Origin: Conidiobolus incongruus B7586 | Lineage: Eukaryota > Entomophthoromycota > Entomophthoromycetes > Entomophthorales > Conidiobolaceae | DNA: 12,984 bases | Reading direction: 5' to 3' | Assembly (NCBI GenBank): GCA_000697335.1 | Contig: JNEM01014117.1 | Span: 1 to 12,984 of the forward strand | Shown here: positions 1 through 7,299 of the stretch, in pieces | Position numbering within the stretch: position 1 is the first letter of the stretch | How the letters are laid out: every line of letters begins with the position of its first letter | Made by a program: the position numbers and the translations under genes | Notes under the pieces: model-generated | Told to the model about the DNA's origin: nothing | The model's database searches: none | The model's input: only the letters and a program-made list of their open reading frames with translations

Positions 1-731
1 AAATGGGAAGGGCATAAACTCTCTCAGTAGCAGGTGCTAACAGAGGTACCGCATTCAATTGGACTGTCAAATCGGACTACATTTTCATTTAATAAATATA
101 CTCATTATTGCTATTATTATAATTTAATTACTTTAGATTTGATCAAGTTTTCCAACTTTTCTTCTCTTTCTCTCCTTGCCATTCTTTCGTACTCTTCAGC
201 TAACTTTTCCAGCTATTAGCAATGCTCTGACCTTCTCAATAATCTGAATTACCTGCTGAGGTGTCTTCAACAGAGGACCCAAACTCCATTTCATCTTAAG
301 ACCCTCTTCACCGTATTGATCGTAAACACTCCTCAAGTTGGGATCACTCAATACTATATGACTTCATTAGCTAATGTCGATCAATTAAATTTTCAATTAC
401 CTTCGTAAGCCCTATAAATTAGCTGAAAGGTCTGGTTAGCCATCTCTTTCTTAACTGGGTCCACATGCTTGTCCGGATGAAACAGTCGACTCAATCGCTT
501 ATAACTCTCTTTGATTTCTTCTACGGTGGACTACTCTCAAAATTAGCCAAAGAATTAATAAATTAAAATATAAATTACTGTTTTGGAACAGTTCAAAACA
601 CTGTAAAAATCTCTCTGTTTCGTTTGGTTTTGAAATTCTTCCAAAAGGACGTCAACTTCGTCCTCCACCGAAATATTGGGATTCAGATTGGGTAATGTAT
701 CTTCCGAATTGGAATCAATGTGAATGGACAT
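1..731 (-). CDS. DNAJC11: DNAJC11-like J-domain protein, five exons, 3' part beyond the window
   Basis: I assembled exons on the minus strand at 579-731, 401-530, 253-353, 132-212 and 1-76. The introns are 48, 47, 40 and 55 nt, all starting GTAATT or GTAATTG and ending in AG. About 180 residues are visible. The J domain spans residues 41-108: DFYSVLNCSKT, then helix II, then HPDKHVDP with the HPD triad at 69-71, then AYEVLSDPNLRSVYDQYGEEGL. A TPQQ-LEKLAEEYERM helix rich in Arg and Glu follows (about 125-150), as in DNAJC11. The HPDKHxDP form and the YEVLSDP..R..YD.YG..GL run match DNAJC11 rather than class A or B J-proteins. Family knowledge: DNAJC11 is a mitochondrial membrane-associated J-protein linked to MICOS and cristae shape, and HPD stimulates Hsp70 ATPase. 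The start at 731 has A at -3 and no upstream in-frame alternative was needed. The C-terminal domain lies left of base 1. Reading 253-400 without splicing breaks the family match, which supports the introns. Confidence 0.85.
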
Positions 732-1605
732 GGTTTATATCGTTTTAAATATCGATAATATTATAAATCAATAAATAAATTATTAAAGCTGTTATTAACT
801 TTTGTAATTATTTTTGATAATTCTAATAATTATTTTAATCTTGGTGACATTGAAATCAATATTAAATATTTTAATTTATCAATAGAAATTTTATGGGTTT
901 TTTTTGAATTAATCAAAATTTGGTAAAAATGATTAATGAAGGTTATTATTAATAGATAAAATAGTTGAAATTTTAAATAATTTCAAATTTATAATAAGGA
1001 TTAATATTATTTTAAAAACATAATAATTTTAGTAAAAAGAAAAATATATGATGATTTTTGTTTAGTTCAATGTTTTATAAATTCTGAAAACATCTGAATC
1101 AATTTGAATAATTGATCAAGTAAGAAACATTATAAAAATTTTATTAAGATATAGTATTAATAGGTTCTATTAAATTAATACTTTAAATATTTAATATTTA
1201 TATTGACAAATTTAGAAATACATTAATTGTTTTACTTGAAAAATATCATATGTTTAATATTATTTAAAAATAGTTTTTTGGTTTTATAATTTATGATTAA
1301 ATTTTGAAATTGGTTTATTATTTAATACCCTTTTATTACTCAATTGATTGATAAATTTCAATTCAATTACCTTATGACTAAAATTAGATTTGGCAATAAA
1401 CTAATTATTGAACTATTTGAATAGATTGTACTAGTTAATAATAATTGATAAAATAATATATTGTGAAAATAGTTAGGAGTATCTAAATGACCGATCGTTA
1501 TTAAAAATTATTGTTGTATCATTTACCTAAAATAGGCCAATCAAACCAATAGAGAGAAATCGACGTGAAAGATGGTATGAAAGAAAGAAAAATGATTGAA
1601 AGGAG
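732..1605. other. AT-rich spacer without a recognisable gene
   Basis: I see no open frame of useful length and no RNA fold here. The only site I would pick out is CCCATAA on the minus strand at 891-897, upstream of the J-protein gene and given as its own entry. Confidence 0.6.
891..897 (-). promoter_or_regulatory. CCCATAA motif upstream of the DNAJC11-like gene
   Basis: On the minus strand the sequence reads AACCCATAAAA, with 159 nt between the motif and the ATG at 731. The same heptamer lies in sense orientation upstream of three other genes in the window (5674-5680, 6766-6772 and 8094-8100). Its function is inferred only from this recurrence. Confidence 0.4.
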
Positions 1606-1609
1606 AAAA
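1606..1609 (-). terminator. Pol III T-run of the minus-strand tRNA-Arg
   Basis: On the minus strand TTTT follows the tRNA after a short trailer (TAATCCATGG). This is the usual minimal RNA polymerase III stop. Confidence 0.6.
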
Positions 1610-1619
1610 CCATGGATTA

Positions 1620-1692
1620 CGATTCCACCAGGGATCGAACCTGGAATCTCTTGATCCGTAGTCAAGCGCCTTATCCATTTGGCCATGGAACC
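1620..1692 (-). tRNA. tRNA-Arg(ACG), first copy
   Basis: This is a 73-nt intronless tRNA read on the minus strand. The acceptor stem GGTTCCA pairs with TGGAATC, with one G-U pair. The anticodon stem CTTGA/TCAAG encloses the loop CTACGGA, giving anticodon ACG (Arg; the A is expected to become inosine). The T arm holds GGTTCGATCCC, which doubles as the B box. No CCA is encoded, as expected for a nuclear eukaryotic gene. It is base-for-base identical to the plus-strand gene at 4320-4392 and points away from it. Confidence 0.97.
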
Positions 1693-1724
1693 TTGTTGGA
1701 TTTATGACAATTGTTATATAATTG

Positions 1725-2270
1725 ATTCCTTCTCCAACTCAAAAATCACTACCAAATTACCGATCATCTCAATTAAGCCATATGAATAAGAGTCTAAACC
1801 CTTAATATCCCAATATCAATGTGTCTTACAACCAGGTCATTGATCAGCGATTGTCTACCTATGCCAACTCTTCCCACTCAATCCAAAAAGCACTTTTATC
1901 TCTTCTCTACAAAATAAACCTTCTTTTCATACTCAAAGCCTGCTTCATAGCATACTAAAACAGTCATTTACAACTTCACTTGATACATATTCCATTTTTC
2001 CGTTCTACATCCATTCCTATTGATATTCTGTGATTTTCCCTTCTTATGATGTCAGATTCTCGCACAGCCACTTCTGCTAATTTAGTCACCCTCTTCAACA
2101 CCCCATTTAATAGTAATGATGGTCGGATGGCCAGGGAACTGATCATCAGTAACCTACCACAGTTTGTAGGCACCATGCTTCAAAATATTGCCTACACAAT
2201 GGCTGTGTCAGTATCCTCGATAATGCTCAAGGAACTAATAACTTCGACAGGTTCTACTCAATAGCTAATT
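1725..2270 (+). pseudogene. GC-richer island with an interrupted, unidentified reading frame
   Basis: This block is clearly richer in C (plus strand) than the AT-rich DNA on either side. It begins roughly 35-50 bp upstream of the tRNA-Arg at 1620-1692. One plus-strand frame stays coding-like from about 1806 to the TAG at 2262-2264 but is interrupted a couple of times. Its last uninterrupted part (2046-2264) would encode 72 residues starting MMSDSRTATS, with a helical, hydrophobic stretch LPQFVGTMLQNIAYTMAV. I find no GTAAGT-like donor that would splice the interruptions out. I do not recognise the family. It could be a decayed host gene or the remains of an element inserted next to a tRNA gene. 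It is also possible that 2046-2264 alone is a live small gene. The AT-rich DNA resumes right after the stop codon, which suggests a true gene end. Confidence 0.35.
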
Positions 2271-2895
2271 CTTTATTACAATGGTATATATTTAAATTTA
2301 CAAGTATTTTTTATAATTAAAATATTTAAAAACTTGATTTTTCAAACTAATTATTGTTAAATATGATTTAAAAGCTACTAATTATAAATATTGCTTTAAA
2401 TCTTTTAAATTTTACAAAATATAAATTTTTCACTAATAATTTATTAGAATTGATTATTTATTAGACATGTATAAAAATTTATTTATAATTAAAGTCTATT
2501 ATCTAAATCAAGACTTAATCATTATTTTAATAATAATTAATATTTATAAATTTTGAATATATTATTAATTAATTGATATATAATTTTCAAATTTTCGCAT
2601 TTTATTATTTAAATTATTTTAAATAATAAACAATTTCCAATATCAATTTATCTATGAACCAATAGTAAAGTAAAAGCTTATAATTTCATTTCAGATATGT
2701 TATGTACTCCAATATTAGTTGATTCGTTAAAATATGACGCTGATTGATTTTCTCATTAATTTTAATGCTATATATAACTATGCTTTTGAATGTGTCTAAT
2801 TATAAAAAAGATCAGTAATGTTAAATACTTCATAATTTATTTATTATAAATTATGATGTTTACAATGATATATTTTTATGCATACGAATTAATTA
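2271..2895. other. AT-rich spacer without a recognisable gene
   Basis: I see no long frame, RNA gene or clear repeat. An AAAAAGATCAGT string near 2805-2817 resembles a repeated string at 4976-5029. The homeobox promoter starts at about 2900. Confidence 0.55.
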
Positions 2896-2900
2896 TATTT

Positions 2901-2986
2901 TGACAGCTTGATCAATCAATTGACAGATTGATAAATTCACTTTGACATTGGGATTTCCAAATTGACAGTTTGAAAATATATAAATA
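2901..2986 (+). promoter_or_regulatory. Homeobox-gene promoter: four phased TTGACA hexamers and a TATA box
   Basis: TGACAG occurs at 2901-2906, 2921-2926 and 2963-2968, and TGACAT at 2943-2948. All four are preceded by TT and all are in the same orientation. The start-to-start steps are 20, 22 and 20 bp, close to two helical turns. A TATATAAATA box follows at 2977-2986, leaving 57 nt to the ATG at 3044. In other eukaryotes TGACAG is the half-site of TALE homeodomains of the MEIS/TGIF type. Which factor binds here is inference. Confidence 0.6.
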
Positions 2987-3043
2987 AACAGAAGCAGAAT
3001 AGAATATTAAACATTCCAAATTATAATTATATATATTGTTAAT

Positions 3044-3637
3044 ATGTTAGAGGCTTATTTTAAGTGCCAATATTCTATCAATTCATCAGACGAAGATAAT
3101 CTTCCTTATTTGACTCAATGGACCATTCAACAATTAAATACTTTGGGATTAAATTCAATGGAATCAAATGTCCATTTTATTAAACATCACGAATATTATT
3201 CATTATTCATTCACTTATTGTTATTTGATACTCATTTTGATTTCAATTATAATATGAAAAACTTCATAATTATTAACGATTTTAACGATGATCCATTACT
3301 ATCCTATTTCGGCAGCAGATTCCAATCAGTTTTGTCAAGACAATCCTATTTAATCCCTAATCCTAATCTACCTAATATCTTACAATGCGAACCCTTCATC
3401 CCAATGCCAATGATCCAACAGTTGCAAATGAGATTCAACATTCCTGAGGAAGACAAAAACAAGAAATCTAAGGCGAGATTCCCTAAAGAAACGGTAGACA
3501 TCTTGAGGAAAAAGTTTAAAGAGTCGCCATACCCTAATGACTTGGAGAAACAGAGACTACAATTTGAGACGAAATTGAAATTGAATCAAATTAATATTTG
3601 GTTTGCAAATCAAAGAATGAGAAGGAAGATCAATTGA
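3044..3637 (+). CDS. Homeodomain transcription factor, C-terminal homeobox
   Basis: This is a single-exon gene of 197 residues. The homeodomain occupies about residues 139-197, at the very C-terminus. It has a basic arm (KKSKARF), helix I with the conserved Leu16 and Phe20 equivalents (DILRKKF), PYP before helix II, and helix III INIWFANQRMRRK. The invariant Trp48, Phe49, Asn51 and Arg53 fall at residues 186, 187, 189 and 191. Counting from Trp48 back to Phe8 leaves no room for the three-residue TALE insertion, so this is a typical 60-residue homeodomain despite the PYP. Position 50 is Ala and position 52 Gln, which is uncommon. Residues 1-138 are Asn-, Phe- and Leu-rich and unrecognised. They show no signal peptide and should not be read as membrane segments with confidence. 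The expected role is a nuclear DNA-binding regulator with unknown targets. Its own promoter holds the phased TTGACA array, and two inverted tRNA-Arg genes flank it. Confidence 0.88.
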   Translation: MLEAYFKCQYSINSSDEDNLPYLTQWTIQQLNTLGLNSMESNVHFIKHHEYYSLFIHLLLFDTHFDFNYNMKNFIIINDFNDDPLLSYFGSRFQSVLSRQSYLIPNPNLPNILQCEPFIPMPMIQQLQMRFNIPEEDKNKKSKARFPKETVDILRKKFKESPYPNDLEKQRLQFETKLKLNQINIWFANQRMRRKIN

Positions 3638-4319
3638 TTTGTAAATTATTGAAGTGTTAGAATATTTTTATTGTTGGTCACATTATAATTTGTCAGAAAA
3701 TTTATTAAATCTTATAGTTCACTAATATTTAATTGTTTAATATTTTAAATTTTTGAAAATATATGTATTTCCCTTAATTAATATTATAAAAATTAGCTAA
3801 TATAATATAATTTTAATACATAATTATTTGGGATAATTGGAAGAAAATTATATTTCAAATTGAACTATAGCATATTATCATATTCCGTTGATCTTTTTTT
3901 GGATTATTTAGTTTTATTATAAAGCAATAATATTAGATATAATAATAATATTTAAAATCAAAATTAGTATTTTTATATATAATATATATTTAATTGAATC
4001 TAATTCAAAAATTTGTTTTAGATATATATATATATCAACCTCTTATTTCGAATCACATATTTTGAAATAATTGAGCGTATAGTATGATGTAAATTGGTTG
4101 TTTCAATGAAATTTAGTTAGTTGAATTAAATAAGGAAAGATTCAAAAAATTAAAGTATAGAGTTAAAGTAAGATATAGTTGGAAAGATAAAAGATAAATA
4201 AATATAGGTAGATTATTTGATAAAAAAATATTAAATTAATAATATAGCAATATTAATTTCATTCATTTTAAATGTCACCATGTTTAATTTGATCAATTAT
4301 TTCAGAGTAACGAACTCAA
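3638..4319. other. AT-rich spacer, with a short (AT)n run
   Basis: No gene is visible. The only simple repeat of note is GATATATATATATATC at 4021-4036, a perfect 16-bp palindrome. Such runs are common in AT-rich spacers. Confidence 0.55.
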
Positions 4320-4392
4320 GGTTCCATGGCCAAATGGATAAGGCGCTTGACTACGGATCAAGAGATTCCAGGTTCGATCCCTGGTGGAATCG
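4320..4392 (+). tRNA. tRNA-Arg(ACG), second copy
   Basis: The 73 bases are identical to the minus-strand gene at 1620-1692: same acceptor stem, ACG anticodon in the loop CTACGGA, and T arm GGTTCGATCCC. The flanks are not shared beyond a few bases next to the 5' end. The trailer here is an immediate T-run instead of TAATCCATGG. Its 5' end faces the homeobox gene. Confidence 0.97.
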
Positions 4393-4397
4393 TTTTT
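4393..4397 (+). terminator. Pol III T-run of the plus-strand tRNA-Arg
   Basis: TTTTT follows the discriminator base directly. This is a standard RNA polymerase III stop. Confidence 0.75.
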
Positions 4398-5663
4398 ATA
4401 CATATTTTTCTCAATTATACTTTCAAAATTTCTGATTATTAAAGATATTTTAATTTTTAATTTTACTATCTTTCTAACAATATTTTTGAAATTACTTAAA
4501 TTTTACTGATTATTTGTTTACATTTAATACTTTAATTATTTAATTTATATTTAATTATGCCTAAATAAGTAATATTTATAATAATCCATTGTTTAGAATC
4601 TAATCATTATATTTAAAAATTCAAATAGCAAAATTTGATTTTAATAGCTATTATTTATCATCTAGGATCTAATATTAATTTTCATATTTTATAATCAGAA
4701 TTATGACACTAATTATTTTAAACTTAAATATTTTTTTGAATAAATTATAATATGCTTATATTTTAACTTTGATATTTTAATTTCAGTTCATATTTGAAAA
4801 TAATATAAAATGGAGATAATTTGTATGAATAATTTACTAATTAGACGAACGAGTAAAATATTTTACTCAATAATATAGTTTGTTAAATATTAACAATTAT
4901 TTCCAATTATATAAATTTAGTTTAATAATTTGTCTATTATAATTTTCCAAAATAATAATGTGATTAGGTACTGATGAAAAGATCAGTGATAATAATCAAT
5001 TTCGTAGCAATATTTAGGAAAAGATCAGTTAAAATGTTATTTCTGGACATAAATATATCAAATTACTGTAATATATGAATATGAATCATCAGATCTAATA
5101 TAATTAATATCAAATCTTGCAGTTGAGTTTTTTATCACTAAGAATGGTTTCGACTATATTACCAAACTCAAATCGAATTATTATATAATTTATTTTCAAG
5201 GATATTTTAAATCTCAGTATCCAAATTATTGTGAATATTGAATTTAGATATTCTAGTAAAATTCAGATTAATAAACTTATTATATTCTATTATGTAATGC
5301 TTAGATATAAAATAAATTCATATTAAAAATTACATTTTATATAATGAATTTACTTAATTTAAATAGCAACTATTTCCGATGATATTTGTTGTTAATCATT
5401 TGAGATAATTTGAATGGTTTAAAGTATGAAATATTTTTAATTTAATAATTTATTTTGAAATATCTTTGGAAAATGAATTAATCAAATAAATGTTATACAA
5501 ATAAATATAAACTTTAGCTTTAAATATATTAAAGCTATAATAGAATACGCATAATTATTAAATTTGAATTTTTTAAACAAATTATACTCTCTAATATTTG
5601 TCAATTATAGTAATAAAATTTAAATATGAATTAGTTTCAAAAATCAAAAAAAAAATTTAAAAA
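4398..5663. other. Long AT-rich spacer, no gene seen
   Basis: I see no frame with coding character on either strand. The 12-mer GAAAAGATCAGT occurs twice (4976-4987 and 5018-5029), the only repeat I noticed. The far end merges into the presumed promoter of the MOZART1-like gene. Confidence 0.5.
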
Positions 5664-5673
5664 AATTATTAAT

Positions 5674-5680
5674 CCCATAA
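5674..5680 (+). promoter_or_regulatory. CCCATAA motif upstream of the MOZART1-like gene
   Basis: The motif lies within ATTATTAATCCCATAA (5665-5680), 99 nt before the ATG. The same 16 bases occur at 6757-6772, 89 nt before the next plus-strand gene. Confidence 0.45.
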
Positions 5681-5779
5681 TTATTAAAATTTAAATCCTA
5701 AAATTCAAATTTAACTCATTTGCAAGTCCAACTTTCAATATCATTCAAATTTTTTCTAATCCAATTCTAATTCAAACTA

Positions 5780-6009
5780 ATGAACTCCCAACTCAATCAA
5801 TTACCAAATAACCCCATACAAGGTAAGGATTATAGTTTGATATCAATTCTAATTTATCTAAATTTTATTTAGTACTCAAACGTATGGGAGAATTACTCAA
5901 TATCAACTTAACGGAAAAAGAATACGAATTAATTTATCAATTAATAGAGTTTAGAAATTTTAATGAAGAGAAATTGTCCAAATTTTTAATAGAAATTAAT
6001 AAATTGTAG
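5780..6009 (+). CDS. MZT1: MOZART1-like gamma-tubulin complex subunit, two exons
   Basis: The exons are 5780-5822 and 5873-6009, joined across a 50-nt intron (GTAAGG...TTTAG). They give 59 residues starting MNSQLNQLPNNPIQ. The second exon alone is open from an internal Met at 5884, but splicing adds an in-frame N-terminus ending in VLKRMGELL. The pattern LL.I.L......LI.LIE, then FNEEKLSKFLIEI, lines up with MOZART1, where the usual form is ML..GLD...L..LI.L...GVNPEAL..V..EL. One residue must be inserted between the two blocks. MOZART1 proteins are about 70-85 residues, so this is short at the N-terminus. Family role: binds the N-terminal part of gamma-tubulin complex proteins and helps recruit and activate the gamma-tubulin ring complex at spindle poles. 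The match rests on my reading of the helix pattern, not on a search, and the Gly and Pro of the GVNPEAL segment are not kept. Confidence 0.55.
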
Positions 6010-6503
6010 ATAATCAATAAGGTTAGCAGTAAATAAGGATTGCTATTGCTGATAACCTTGTGATTATAATGATAGTTTAATGTAATTAAAATTCGATCAT
6101 TTTTAATTTTCAATACTAATATAAAGCTTAGATAAATTACCTCTTTGAGTTTAATATTTACTTCTATATCATTGTAGCGATATCAATCAAACCTTATTCT
6201 TTCATTATCAATTCCTCATCCTTATTCGGGTATTCACTAGTAGAATCCTCCAAATTTGATTGTGTATTAAAAATGATAAGATAAAAACTTATTAAAAAAC
6301 AATGAAACATCATCCTTTATATTATTATATTCTAATTTTAAATTTATATAACAAATATTAATAATTTCAAAAAAATAAAAAATCTCATTATTAAGAAATT
6401 AAAATAAATAATAATAATTCAAAATAAATTAAATGAATTTTGAGAAGTTAATGGCAAAAAGAATAAGGATATGTAACAAAAAAAAAGAAAATAAATTAAT
6501 CAT
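6010..6503. other. AT-rich spacer between the MOZART1-like gene and tRNA-Ile
   Basis: This is the presumed 3' UTR of the preceding gene, followed by AT-rich DNA. A loose near-palindrome, AAGGTTAGCAGTAAATAAGG facing GATTGCTATTGCTGATAACCTT, lies around 6018-6060 just past the stop codon and could fold as a weak hairpin. I find no other structure. Confidence 0.45.
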
Positions 6504-6507
6504 AAAA
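6504..6507 (-). terminator. Pol III T-run of tRNA-Ile
   Basis: On the minus strand TTTT follows the tRNA after seven bases. This is a minimal RNA polymerase III stop. Confidence 0.6.
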
Positions 6508-6514
6508 TAACCTA

Positions 6515-6588
6515 TGCTCCCAACAGGGATCGAACCTGTGACCTTGGCGTTATTAGCACCACGCTCTAACCAACTGAGCTATGGGAGC
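6515..6588 (-). tRNA. tRNA-Ile(AAT)
   Basis: This is a 74-nt intronless tRNA on the minus strand. The acceptor strands GCTCCCA and TGGGAGC pair perfectly and are followed by discriminator A. The D arm reads AGCTCAGTTGGTTAGAGC, the anticodon loop CTAATAA gives AAT (Ile), and the T arm holds GGTTCGATCCC. The D-arm to anticodon run GAGCGTGGTGCTAATAACGC is the classic eukaryotic tRNA-Ile signature. A GNRA-looped palindrome sits just upstream. Confidence 0.97.
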
Positions 6589-6593
6589 TTATA

Positions 6594-6611
6594 AACTAAC
6601 GCGAGTTAGTT
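6594..6611. repeat. Perfect 7-bp palindrome next to the 5' end of tRNA-Ile
   Basis: AACTAAC, a GCGA spacer, then GTTAGTT: a perfect inverted repeat 5 bp upstream of the tRNA-Ile start. It could be a protein-binding palindrome or a small hairpin in the 5' leader. No function is known to me. Confidence 0.45.
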
Positions 6612-6765
6612 AAAATGATAAGAAAATTATTTGACATATTTAATCTATATATTTCTTTCAATTCCTGTTATTTTACTTATCTTAAATATCAAATCAATTA
6701 AATTATTTAAAAATCATTTCACTCATATTTTTTTAATTATTTTAATTTAATTATTAATTATTAAT

Positions 6766-6772
6766 CCCATAA
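6766..6772 (+). promoter_or_regulatory. CCCATAA motif upstream of the 96-aa gene
   Basis: The motif lies in a 16-base stretch, ATTATTAATCCCATAA (6757-6772), repeated exactly upstream of the MOZART1-like gene. It is 89 nt before the ATG at 6862. Confidence 0.45.
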
Positions 6773-6861
6773 AAATATTTTTTCAATTTATTTAAATTAA
6801 AAAAAAATTAAACAGTACAATTATTCTTTAAAAAAAATTTAATTTTAATTTTCAAATAAAA

Positions 6862-7208
6862 ATGACATTAAAACAAGTTCAAAAACCAGAAATTTCATTA
6901 AATGAAATATTTAATGATTTAAAAAATAATTCTAATTTTAAAGATTTAGAAGCTATTATTAACTTGTTAAATGATAAGGATAGTAAAGGTAAATTCACTA
7001 TAATAGGTATTTTTTTTCTTCAGATAATTGACAGTTTTTGTTAGAAATTTATTGTCAATTGGATATGAGTAAGATACAGAATATGGAAAAGACAACGCAA
7101 TTATACGATGAAATGATTAAGTTAACAAATGTACACGCGAATGAGAATTCAAATCCCAATTTGAGAAAGATTGACAATTTAGTTAAGAGTTTAGAAAAAC
7201 TTCAATAA
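6862..7208 (+). CDS. Small helical (coiled-coil) protein, two exons, family unknown
   Basis: The exons are 6862-6988 and 7045-7208, joined across a 56-nt intron (GTAAAT...TTAG), giving 96 residues. Only the TTAG acceptor at 7044 keeps the frame open; the two earlier AGs lead straight to stops. The product is acidic to neutral, rich in Asn, Lys and Leu, and almost all predicted helix. The C-terminal part has heptad-like spacing (LRKIDNLVKSLEKLQ), as does the middle (MEKTTQLYDEMIKL). There is no signal peptide or membrane segment. Its size and helicity recall small subunits of BLOC-1/BORC or kinetochore complexes, and MEKT plus RKIDNL faintly recalls KxDL-type proteins, but I would not assign it. 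It is convergent with the IF3 gene, with 91 nt between the stop codons. AATAAA at 7233-7238 is a plausible polyadenylation signal. Confidence 0.65.
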
Positions 7209-7299
7209 AGAATTCATAAATTAATTAAAAAAAATAAACTATAATTTTATTCTGAAAGAAAAATTTTTTTTTAAGTTAAGAATATCAGTAAGCTAAAAA

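Noticed and set aside
34-219. 61-codon plus-strand frame
   Set aside because: It lies across exons and introns of the minus-strand J-protein gene and has low-complexity content.
1976-2176. 66-codon open frame on the minus strand
   Set aside because: It mirrors the coding-like plus-strand frame, has no recognisable motif, and runs out where the plus-strand frame still looks coding-like.
4971-5030. CTGATGA followed by short pairing strings, like a hammerhead ribozyme core or a box C snoRNA
   Set aside because: No GAAA and stem II in the right place for a hammerhead, and no CTGA box D partner at a suitable distance on the same strand.
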